Below, one piece after another: positions 54,484 through 64,000 of a stretch of DNA of 64,000 bases (position 1 is the first letter of the stretch; each line of letters starts with the position of its first letter). A program made the position numbers and the translations under genes. The notes beneath the pieces are model-generated. The model was not told where the DNA came from, did not search any database, and was given only the letters and a program-made list of their open reading frames with translations. Where the stretch lies: contig JASAND010022970.1 of the NCBI GenBank assembly GCA_030248195.1, positions 1 to 64,000 of the forward strand, in the 5' to 3' direction. The stretch comes from Trissonchulus latispiculum. Lineage: Eukaryota; Nematoda; Enoplea; Enoplida; Ironidae.

Positions 54484-55111
54484 CTTGACCTCTGTGTAGT
54501 CTGGGAGGGTGTGACAATGAACCTCCGTGAACCTCCCAGACAAATAAAAGAAAAGGTGTGACTTAAGTCAATAGAAAAGGACCAACTTTACAATAAGCTT
54601 TCAACAAATTTTTAATGTATCTATATGCAATGTATGTATAAATACACAAGATACTACATAACTGTATGCTAGATAACACTATTTGATTCTATATTCATAC
54701 ATACGTATGTGCGGTGTTAGTAGAAAGCAAACAGAAAAGAGAAAGAACAAACTATCAATATATACGTACGTCTATTGTTAGGATGAAGGTTTCAGAAAAG
54801 GGATGGGGAAAACCACTCTTTTTTGGAGTGGTAAGATTACGAACTAAAAAGTAATCTTATAGAAAATTAGCCCCCAGGGCCCAGGGCAGCCGAAGTCATG
54901 CGGGCCGACTTTAGCTGACCCCAGCAGACCAACAGCGACTATGTGGGCTGAAATCTAGAAGACCCACTCGGATGGGCCAAAGGGAGGAAAAAGAGGCTGC
55001 AGAAAGGTTCGGAGGGAGAGGTGGAGTATTTTGACAGGAAAGTAGGAAAGTCCACTTAGAAAACAATATATCAAGGAATTTTGTAGTTTTGATTACAGAA
55101 TGTTTCATGTG
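54484..55111. repeat. 628-bp direct repeat, copy B
   Basis: The counterpart of 51586-52213, in the same orientation, starting a few bases after the TA-flanked element. Differences are scattered substitutions and a short change in the poly-A stretch after ccagac. Confidence 0.9.
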
Positions 55112-55673
55112 ATTGAAATACAGGGGTAGACACAGAAGGACGTTTCCACCTGCCTTGCCTACTACCTGTATCCAAATGCCACATTGTTAACGACAAATCA
55201 TTTGATTAGATTTGCATTTTACGCTGGTTTGCATGCATCAGAAACTTTATACAAGCCCCTACATAAGGTAGATAAATTCCAACCAAAGCTGGTGCCATGG
55301 CATTGCCTTGGTTATTGGGCATTCAATAGACTATAACTACGTACAATTAAAACGGCTGTTTAGTTAAGTAAATCATATATATTATGCTTTTTCAATAGCC
55401 TATGTGTATAATGTGGGTAATAGCGTCCCCGCTATCATCCCCTTTCCAAGTCCCTTTTAACCCTTCATTTTCATAGTTTTCCCTAAAACTTTCTAAAAAT
55501 CCCCCAAATTCCCCTTGAATATTATGTTATTATAATTGTTGGGAAGCCCGATAATTGTGTATTATTTGTATGTAAAACTCCCTTTTTAAATAATGTGCAG
55601 TGCTAACTTTATGCTCATATTCCAAAAACTATGTAAAAACCGTTAATTTCTCTATTTCTGAGCGTAAACTTAA
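55112..55673. other. Intergenic, nothing recognised
   Basis: AT-rich sequence without credible frames or element ends. Confidence 0.5.
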
Positions 55674-56132
55674 TAGAGATGAGCATTTCGGCCCGTCGGC
55701 CTGGCCCGGCCCGGCCCGCGGGCCGGGTCGGGCCGGGCCGACATCAATTTGTTAGCGGGCCGCTCCGGGCCGGGCCGATAAAATTTTATAACTGCGGGCC
55801 GGCGCGGGCCGAAACGGGCCGGATCGACTTTAGAAAATGTTCTAAAATCGCTAAAATTAGCTAAATATCTACTCATTCTGGCTATTTTACAGCAAAATTT
55901 AACATTTTGTAGCATACCTAATTTAACGTTTCCATATTGCATTGGAGCCTTTGAAATAATATTGTTAGTAAAATCTTGGAAATTTTCTTTTGGCGGGCCG
56001 GGCCGGGCTGAATCTTGGAGCGGACCGGGCCGGGCCGGGCCGAAAAATTTTGCCAGCGGACCTGGCCGGGCCGGGCCGAGCATAATTTTGGAGCGGGCCG
56101 GGCCGAAAAAATTCGGCCCGTGCTAATCTCTA
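55674..56132. mobile_element. hAT-like MITE (459 bp), exact 8-bp TSD
   Basis: The ends are tagagatgagcatttcgg at 55674 and gtgctaatctcta ending at 56132. The target duplication AAACTTAA is exact at 55666-55673 and 56133-56140. Subterminal arrays of ggcccg/cgggcc are palindromic. The overlapping Pro/Arg/Gly-rich frames on both strands are products of these arrays, not genes. Confidence 0.9.
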
Positions 56133-56140
56133 AAACTTAA

Positions 56141-56968
56141 CATTGCAATTATTTTGGCTTAGCAAAGATAGACCCTCCCGTTCCCAACGCATAACAAAAT
56201 TCTCCTTGAACGGTTACGCTACCTTTTCATCAGTTGGGAGTTTTTCAGCCTATCATACGGTCGGTCTTCAAAGTTTGGGGCCCCACCCTCTGCGTTTCCA
56301 CACCTAAAGCTTAAGTTCGTTTGTTTCCCTTTTTCCTTAAAAATTAACTTAAATCCACTTTTGCTAACCCCCCCCCCTTTTTGCCCCTAACTTTTCGCAG
56401 CTTCACTTTCTTCTAACTCTTAACTCTCCCCTCCTTTTCCCCTTCCTGTTTTGCGGGGTTGTCCCCGTTCCCCCGGGTCTATTTTTACTAGCTAACCACC
56501 CCTCCTCAATTTGGTTATTTCCTCTCCTACCCCCTATAATTGCTGGTTCCTCCTCTGCTGTACTGTATCCCCCGCTTTGTACCGTCGTTGTTGTTTATTT
56601 TGCGGGTAGCTCGCTGTTCTTGCTTGTCCCCCTCTGGGCAGCCCAGAAGCGAATTTCTTGTTATATTTCCTTTGTGTGAGTGCCAGTAAATTAGCCAGTT
56701 GTCTCCGCTCTCGTTTAATTTATTTAATTCAATTTAACTAGATCTGATCTCTTTTATTAGCTAGGTAGCGCTCTGGGAGTAGCCCGGAGTCTGTCCGTAA
56801 ACAGCCTAAATTTCGTGTGTGCGCGTGTCCCCCAAAACTGTCTGTTCCCCTTTGGCGAGGAAAGTCGGTGGGTAAGAGCCGCCTGGACTAAAGATCTCCA
56901 CACGCAGTCGTCGGTCAGCGTTCATTGCGCTCAGTTCCACGCCAAATTTGGTGTGTGAGCTCTGCGGT
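56141..56968. other. Intergenic, pyrimidine-rich
   Basis: C/T-rich stretches (56300-56580) with no open frame or recognised signal. Confidence 0.5.
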
Positions 56969-56972
56969 TTAA

Positions 56973-58200
56973 GGGGGGGGGTCTACTAAAATCGACTTGC
57001 CCCGACTTTGTCCGATTGGCCTACTTTTTGGCGAAGATGTAGAGCATGGGTGTGGTCAAAAAATATCGGGTACTGAGATCTTAGCTGCCTTCCAGCCATG
57101 TGCAGCCGTCGGGTTTATGTGCCCGACCCCCCGTTTTTCACAACAACCAACATAATTAATTAAAAATTTCTGCTGGATGCAAGACCATAGCTTCAAAGTT
57201 GTCATTTGCAAATATGATTTGGTACATGTGCCCCGATCTGCAGAAAAATACTAGACGTCTGTATCTTATCTGCATCTCTGGGAATTACTCTTCAAAGTTG
57301 AAGTTTCGGCCAAAATTTAAAATTTAAAAAATTTTGGCTAACGAAAGGAAAATTTTATAACTGGTGCGAGCTATGAGGCTGTAATTTGGCACAAAAGGAG
57401 GCCCTATAGGAGTACTCATTTGTGCCTAATGGCAAGAAATTTCGCCGCGTGAAAAAATCTATATGTCAAGTTTAATCTTCAAAAATTGCCAAAATCGCCA
57501 TTTTCAGTCTGTCGGATCCTGTGTAGAGGCTTTCTGCAGCCATAGAAGCCGCGAACCTTCACTAATCGAGCTGAAATCGTTTGTGGGTGTGTTTTCGATC
57601 ACGCTGAGTTCAAATATATAAAAAAAATTTAATTTCAAAAAATTTGATTTTTTCGATTTCTGGGGTGCCATTCCCCAAAAAAGGCGATTTTGGCAATTTT
57701 TGAAGATTAAAGTTGACATAAAAATTTTTTCACGGGGCAAAATTTCTTGCCATTTGGCACAAATGAGTACTCCTATAGGGCCTCCTTTTGTGCCAAATTA
57801 CAGCCTCACAGCTCGCACCAGTAATAAAATTTTCCTTTCGTTAGCCAAAATTTTTTAAATTTTGGCCGAAACTTCAACTTTGAAGAGTAATTCCCAGAGA
57901 TGCAGATAAGATACAGACGTCTAGTATTTTTTGGCAAATAGGGGCACATGTGCCAAGTCATATTTGCAAATGGCAGCTTTGAAGCTATGGTCTTGCATCC
58001 AGCAGAGATTTTTAATTAATTATGTTGGTAGTTGTGAAAAACGGGGGGTCGGGTACATAAACCCGACGGCTGCACATGGCTGGAAGGCAGATAAGATCTC
58101 AGTACCCGATATTTTTTTGACCACACCCATGCTCTATATCTTCGCCAAAAAGTAGGCCAATCGGACAAAGTCGGGGCAAACCTTTAGTAGCCCCCCCCAC
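56973..58200. mobile_element. Large foldback element (1228 bp) flanked by TTAA
   Basis: Arms of about 530 bp (56973-57510 and 57670-58200) are reverse complements with scattered mismatches around a unique loop of about 160 bp. Ends are G-run/C-run plus tctacta. TTAA occurs on both sides (56969-56972 and 58201-58204). The loop shares the phrase cgctgagttcaaatat with the 5825 and 51-kb foldback family. Confidence 0.88.
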
Positions 58201-58368
58201 TTAATTCCCTAGCTCTACCCATATTTTATATATGTGTTTGTGGACCGAATTCTTTTGCATTTGAGCCAGATCGACCCACTCCCGCCAGAGACCTATAACT
58301 ACCAACCCCGGATTACGAATTGTCCTGTGTTTATTTTGTTACTTCTTGCTAAGACATTCATGTTAATC

Positions 58369-60569
58369 CAGAGTTGGAAGTGGGTAGCGGGTACCCACGG
58401 GTACCCGCGGGTAATAGAAATTTTGCTACCCACAGGCTACCCGCGCGGGTAGTTGCGGGTATCTCTTGTTGATGTAGTCACTAAAATTCAAGGAATTTTA
58501 TTGAAAAATGTTCAAAAAATAGGTTTCGTGTTGGTGATTTAAAAAAATCGCTGATTTTCGCTGAGTGCCCTTCTCCACGATTACAAGTGGGCGTTTGACT
58601 ACACTTTAGGTTTTATCCAGAAAAGTAATCATAAGTCTTTTTCTTTTTTGTAGAGTTTTCTACTTGTATTTCTCGCTTTCAGAAAGCAGACGTACTAAAT
58701 AGCTCAGCATACAGACTGCTGTTCGTCCCGTTTTTGCAAAGCTTAAGTGCCTTGATTCCCTTGATGCCTTGTTTCCAGTGTTCCTTTAGTGAATGGTACA
58801 TAAGGTCAACCTTTTCAATACAATTGTTCGAAACTGGAAATGTTTGCTCAAGAAGGTCTTCAATTCGAAACTGGGAATGTTTGCTCAAAAAATTTGGCAA
58901 ACTAATATTATATAGGTAGGTATTCTAGAAAAATCCTGATGACTAAACTATTATCATAATCCGTAGTAACAAACAGTATTTTAGTTGGGAAACTTCCTAT
59001 ATAATTTCGCTTTGTTTTTGTCATTCAGAACGTAATAGCTCGTGGTCAGTTTTTAGAATCAATCAGAAATTCGCAAACATCCGCAAAGCTCAACCGTTAA
59101 AATCCTCTTTTCTAATTCAATCTTGGAGGTTTTTATTCCTGCTGGAGCAGGAATGTATAAAACGGAAACTATTATGTTTAGTGCATAGTGAGTCATTTCT
59201 CCATTTAGAAGCCATATCTTCAACACAGGGCTAGCTTAGGCCATTTTTTGCATTCAGATTATGCAAATTAGGTTTTAGAACCTATTTAAGCAGCGCAATT
59301 GACAGCCTTCACGCAGTCTTCGGCTGTCAGCAATCTAAACGGTTGCAGATTTTTGAGCACCAGTGTAACTTGGGAGCTACACATCGGTGCGTTAAGTGAT
59401 CAGGCACTAGCTTGCGCTGAGGCTGAACACAACAAGTTCAGCCATGGCAAGTATAGGCCTTTTTGATCTTTATAGCGATCAGCAAGAAAGAATAGTGGTT
59501 GGGTATTAAAAGTAGAAGTCAAGTGAAATACTAACGTAAACCTGAAGCTTCTAACAACCGTGCTTCCAACAAATGTTTGCAATGGAATAAATATCAGGTC
59601 TACAAAGGAATACTGCCCCTTTTGGGGCCAACTTGTATATGTATACGTTCACAGGTGGACAAGGAAGAATTACCCATCCTCTCTGCAAATTCCCCCAGAA
59701 GCGTTATCAAAATTGCTCTCACAGGCGGTAAAAAATTCGGGAACAAGGGGCATGAAAATTGCTCAAAGAAAGTTTCCAGACTCACATTTCTGACGATTAT
59801 CCGGCTTCGCCTGATTTTTTTACTAAACAATCTTCTAAGCAATGGTATTTTTATTAGAAATCTCTATTTGTAATTAAAATTTAGAAAAACTGGTGAAAAT
59901 AGTGGAATTTTAACGACGCTAAACGTATCCAAGGGCCTCTGTGTCCTCTACCCGACCAAATGCACTTTCGGTAGCCGAACAATACATAATTTTCAGCAAA
60001 TTCAAAACCTTGACCATTTTTTAATTTCTGGAAGATGCGTTTGATTCAATAAAATAGTCCTTAACATTGTAATATGGGTTTTCTTTTGAAACTACATGAG
60101 TCCAACATTACTTTTACTGTTACTATTACTTACTATTACTTTTGTTGTTTTTTATTCAAACTGATGAGAATTATAATGAACGATCTGTACCAGTTTATTT
60201 AATTTTGACTTTAAAAATTCCAAAATTTTGGCTGAAATTGTAAAAAAATTGCAAATTTTTGGTCCCGGCAGGCACCGGTGCTTAACCACCGAGGTTGGCA
60301 TCGGTCCCCTAGTCCTGATGCATCCCTAATTAAATGTATAGTAGTTTAAATTTTTAAACTTTTAAAATTTTTAATTGAATAAAAGTTTATATTGCACTAT
60401 TGGCATTTTTTAATAAATTTAATGGCATGGTAATCATATAGCATTCGAAAAATTTTGCTGGTATCTTGCGGGTATCAGTTGGCTGCGGGCCGCGGGTAGC
60501 GGGGCGGGTACCATCTTGCGGGTAGCGGGGCGGGGCGGGACGCCAAAAAGGTACCCGCTTCCAACTCTG
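58369..60569. mobile_element. hAT-like element (2201 bp), exact 8-bp TSD
   Basis: The ends are cagagttggaagtgggta at 58369 and gcttccaactctg ending at 60569. The target duplication TGTTAATC is exact at 58361-58368 and 60570-60577. Subterminal gggtacccgcgggta arrays match the 13501-14495 family. The interior has no transposase frame. The segment ending at 60332 (ggcaccggtgcttaaccacc to gcatccct) looks like the end of a further nested element whose partner I cannot find. Confidence 0.92.
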
Positions 60570-60577
60570 TGTTAATC

Positions 60578-60995
60578 CGATCACTGACAAAACTCGATAT
60601 TTGAGAACTATTTTAATTATTTAGTATTCTGTTCAAAACAATCTGGCGAGAGCTGATTTAATTGAGCTAAACCGCCAAAGTGTGCTAATACCTAAACCTC
60701 TATTTTAGAACAATTGTTTAACTTATCTATCTTTCTTATCTTATCTCCTGATGCAACGTCCTGGATCGAATCCGTTGTCTTGTTTTTCAAGTAAGTAGTT
60801 TGCAAATCTCTTCTTCTAACAAATATATATTACCAATCTTTAACATGATCGAAATTTCGTCACACCATAAAGCTTTGAGTAAAGTATCTATGTTGTCCAA
60901 GTTAATTTGCATAAACTGATCATAGTGTGTCGAATCGAAGGCGATTCTGATCATTCATTAGGATTTAATTTTGTTGGAGTCTTAACGTGCACACA
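60578..60995 (+). promoter_or_regulatory. Upstream region of kelch gene
   Basis: AT-rich with no assigned TATA box. An acceptor-like cattcattag ends near 60961, about 35 nt before the start codon, so the leader may be spliced or trans-spliced. Nothing else is recognised. Confidence 0.35.
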
Positions 60996-62570
60996 ATGGT
61001 TTATTTAGCTCTCTTTCTTGGCCTACTGAAATGTGTCTTGGCCACTGATGGGAATAAGCAGGTAACGACCACATGGTAAACTACATTTGAGCAGCCAAAG
61101 GACTTTGGATTTTAATCGGTAGCATCAGCTGTTTTCAACTTCTTGACTGTGCCACCCCTAACTCCGCCTCTAGCTCCTGTCTGAATATGTAGACATAGTG
61201 ATAGTAGTAGCTATGTAGTAGTTTTGTGATTCAGCGACTTAACTGTTTTCAGCTTTGGATTTTGGGAGGCTTCGATGCTGGTGAACACCTTGATTCGATA
61301 GAAATGTCAGAAGCAGGGGACAACTTTACTACGATGATTGGTGTCTTGCCGGATAAACGCCATTCTTTTGGGTCCGTTTGCCTTAATGATAAGATCTACA
61401 TTTTTGGAGGATTTGCTCATAATGTGGAAAAACCTACGCCCACAGTTAAGGTTTGTTAATATGTGCGGCAGCCGGCAGGATAATCACCTGGGGGCCGATC
61501 CTATCAAAACTGGATTAAGCTTAACCCGGGTTATGACCTATTTTGGGGTTAACCCTAAAATTTCAGGGTTGGTTTAATCCCGGGGTTAACTCAAATGAAT
61601 TTTGGGGTTGGGTTTACCCATTTTCAGCTTCACATAAATTAACTATTTCATTGCCTTTCTACAATATTCTAGATCTATGCACCAAAAGAAAATGCTTGGT
61701 CAGAAGCTTTGCCACTACCACAAGGAGATGTAGTCACTGGTGCCACAATTGCTGATAATAAATTATTTGTTTTAACCCGCAATCATTTCTACAAAAGCGA
61801 TCAAGCCATCAGCAAATGGAAATCGCTCCCTGAGTTTCCACATCAACACGGATTCACTACTGGACTTGCCTATATCGGCAACTACTTGTATGCCTGTGGT
61901 GAAAACGGTAACAAACTATATTGTAACTTATAACTTAGGGCCTAATACTAATTTGATTAGCAATTTGATTAGCAATTATTATATATTTGCATATTAAATT
62001 GTGCAAATTAGTGATTATTATAATTCTAGTTTTCAGCGAAATAATGCTAACATTAATTATGCACCATACTAGTGGCTTTTGGAACGCATACGGTCCCTGG
62101 TTTTTCCTAAGACTGCTCCGAAAAGCTTTTTGCTTGTTATGCATATAATGGAAATGAAGACTAGCTAACCACAATCAACTGTTTCAGGAACCTGTTACAA
62201 ATTCGATCTAGCCACCGAGAAATGGTCACCGATAGCTTCCATGGATGATCGAGTATCCTGGTATGCCATCGGCTCATTCCAGGACCAGTTGTACGCAGCC
62301 GGCGGTTACAACCACAACCTTCAGCGTCAGGCATCAGCCGAGCGCTACGATCCCCAGAGTGACCAGTGGTCAGCCATTGCTCCACTTTCCAGCCCAAGAG
62401 ACGATTTTGTACTGTTGCCATGGAAAGGTCTCTTGGTAGCCAGTGGAGGAGCCACTGCTGACGGAATCACTGTTGTGGATGTGGAAGGCTATGACGTCGA
62501 GATGAATGCCTGGCAGCGTTTGGGATCCCTAAACGAAAAACGTGGAGCTCATAGTATGGTGGCTTGCTAG
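60996..62570 (+). CDS. Secreted kelch-repeat protein, 293 aa
   Basis: Four exons join in phase: 60996-61061 (donor gtaacg), 61253-61450 (acceptor ttttcag, donor gtttgt), 61673-61907 (acceptor atattctag, donor gtaaca, phase 1) and 62188-62570, ending in TAG. Exon 1 is a signal peptide, MVYLALFLGLLKCVLA, probably cleaved before TDGNKQ. The rest is a run of kelch blades with the usual hydrophobic-GG and distant Trp pattern: LWILGGF (~23-29), IYIFGGF (~74), LYACGEN (~164), LYAAGGYNHN with ERYDPQSDQW (~201), and LLVASGGA with YDVEMNAWQRL near the C-terminus. It is shorter than BTB-kelch proteins and has no BTB domain. The predicted role is extracellular or luminal protein binding; the partner is unknown. 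AATAAA follows at 62611. Confidence 0.9.
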
Positions 62571-62610
62571 TGCATTTTGTGTTTTGAAATTGCTGCTTCG
62601 AACTCTAGCG

Positions 62611-62616
62611 AATAAA
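62611..62616 (+). terminator. Poly(A) signal of kelch gene
   Basis: AATAAA lies 41 nt after the kelch stop codon and is followed by a T/G-rich stretch (ggtgttctctctc). Confidence 0.7.
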
Positions 62617-62836
62617 TCATTGGTGTTCTCTCTCATGAACTGAAATTTATTAGGTATATAGATAGCAACAGTAATCAGAACTTTGCTTTGACAATCCTGC
62701 TTTAACCCATATCAAACCATACGGAGATTTAAAAATTTTTTACTAAAAATTGACTGGTACGTTTACAAAAAGAAGTAAACTGCAAATGGTTTCTTAATAA
62801 AGTACTTATTTTTAAGATGGCAGTCGAAAATGTATG

Positions 62837-63584
62837 TGTCAGTTTAAACTGACGCTAGCCGTGAACGGGTACAGGTAAATTTTCAAAGAAAACCAGAAAT
62901 AAAATGAAAGAAAGAAATTTTAAAGCAATTGAGTAAAATTGAGTAAAAGCCGTTCTCTAATCATTCTGGTTAAAAAGAAAGTCGGGCTAGCGCCAGTCTA
63001 AGACATTTAAATTTTCTGAACTTTCATTATAATGGTATCTCCATACTGGTTAGAAATTTTTAATACTTCAAGTATAAATTCTTGGCTATACAAATATATA
63101 TTGACGGTATTTATATCAGGTTCACTATTAATGTAGTGTTACATACGCTGAAAAAGTCAGAGGATGAATTGAAGGTGCTGATGTCGTTAATTGGCACCGA
63201 GTAATGGCAACGAAGATAGTGATCCTGGTTCAGAAATCAATATGGCGGCATATGGGGATCCAAGGGGTGGGAGTCTGACAAAGCTGCTTTTATCGGCAAC
63301 TCTGCGCAGTGCTCTCACCTTGTTTGGATCCTCAGATGGCGCCTCGTCGTCTCCTGAATCAATATAACCATTCTCATTAGCTATAGTCAGTGCCAAGATG
63401 ACGACATCAGCACCTTCAATTCATTCTTTGGCCACTCCAGCATGTATATCTGCTCATTATTTGTGTATATAAACTAAATAACATGCATATGAATACTTAA
63501 CTTACCATTTCATAATATTATTACCCAAAGAATACGAAATTACTAACTGTACCCACCTGCGGCTAGCGTCAGTTTAAACTGACA
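62837..63584. mobile_element. TIR element (748 bp) 3' of the kelch gene
   Basis: The 25-bp ends at 62837-62861 (tgtcagtttaaactgacg plus ctagccg) and 63560-63584 are perfect reverse complements; each also contains the palindrome cagtttaaactg. A second inverted pair of 23 bp lies inside at 63165-63187 and 63401-63423 (gaattgaaggtgctgatg and complement). No target duplication is clear. Confidence 0.7.
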
Positions 63585-63600
63585 CTAGCAATATAGTCAA

Positions 63601-63840
63601 GCGGGAAAAAACCCACTTTTCAGATTTTTGGCCAGAACTTTTTAATGGTTTGACATATCGAAATGCTGATTATACAGGTAGCTAGGCCTAGTCGTACGCT
63701 TTCTTATGAGCACTAGAACACCTCTCTAAGGTGCGCCGTTAGTGAGAAAAATTGTCCCAAACTGGCGGGAAAAAAACCCAATGCGGGAAAAAACCCATAT
63801 GCGGGAAAAAAAAGCCACCGCAAAAAATTTTTGGCAAGCT
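63601..63840. repeat. gcgggaaaaaaccca short repeats
   Basis: gcgggaaaaaaccca occurs at 63601 and then three times in tandem from about 63764 to 63812 with a period near 18 bp. Confidence 0.7.
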
Positions 63841-63943
63841 GCCAGGAGCATTTCTAACCATTCCAAAGGAAAGAGCGGGTTGTTTTTAGTACAACTGCAT
63901 CAAAATTTATTAGTTTTTGTACTAAAATTGAGGTCATATGGTC

Positions 63944-64000
63944 CAGAGATGAAACCGGGTCACTATTTCCTGACCCGGTGACCCAGTGACCCGGTGACCC
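63944..64000. mobile_element. Left end of another hAT-like element, cut by window edge
   Basis: cagagatgaaaccgggtcac matches the terminus of the 52413-53763 element and is followed by ggtgacccagtgacccggt arrays. Its right end lies beyond the window. Confidence 0.85.

Noticed and set aside
55670..56083. Pro/Arg-rich 137-codon minus-strand frame
   Set aside because: It is produced by ggcccg arrays of a hAT-like MITE and is not a gene.
1..64000. CRISPR arrays, bacterial operons or phage genes
   Set aside because: No regularly spaced short repeats of that type; introns, splice sites and element classes are eukaryotic.

Overview
This window is nuclear DNA from an invertebrate-like animal with a repeat-rich genome. 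The evidence is GT-AG introns, a standard genetic code, AT-rich non-coding DNA and many nested non-autonomous DNA transposons. I cannot name the species. Three host genes are readable, all on the + strand. (1) The 3' part of a very long coiled-coil protein gene has exons 1489-5577, 7453-7656 and 8438-8467. (2) A second, complete coiled-coil gene has exons 14906-15447, 17077-18220, 23188-23343 and 24613-24666. It encodes 631 aa with three SUMO-type motifs and is probably nuclear. (3) A small secreted kelch-repeat protein gene has exons 60996-61061, 61253-61450, 61673-61907 and 62188-62570.

The centre of the window, 28221-49284, is a single giant Ty3/gypsy-type LTR retroelement of about 21.06 kb. 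Its two 1159-bp LTRs differ at only about four positions, so it is young. Its order is LTR, Gag with a CCHC knuckle, an unknown ORF2, Pol (protease, RT, RNase H, integrase with a GPY/F tail), a 0.9-kb spacer, then a huge 2013-codon ORF in the position where retroviruses carry env. That last ORF carries the motifs of a DEDDy 3'-5' exonuclease (RNase D/WRN/Egalitarian type). It ends at a TAG followed by 227 more in-frame codons. Gag and ORF2 are linked by a textbook -1 frameshift signal: GGGAAAC, a 7-nt spacer and an 11-bp stem. The Pol frame has no usable AUG. A strong splice donor lies in the LTR and a strong acceptor lies upstream of the exonuclease ORF, suggesting env-like expression from a subgenomic RNA.

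The remaining DNA is mostly intron or intergenic and is packed with inverted-repeat elements. Several hAT-like elements have exact 8-bp target duplications (13501-14495, 18843-20808, 23739-24097, 26123-26560, 52413-53763, 55674-56132, 58369-60569, and one entering at 63944). A foldback family has 7-bp duplications (22597-22876, 25446-26107). Other elements are flanked by TTAA (49619-50592, 56973-58200) or TA (52241-54476). The window starts with a ~146-bp tandem repeat. It also holds a degenerate tRNA-Lys-like sequence and an odd poly-C/poly-G block.

The most novel item is the giant element: an exonuclease-like protein in the env position, an extra ORF between Gag and Pol, and at least one recoding signal.
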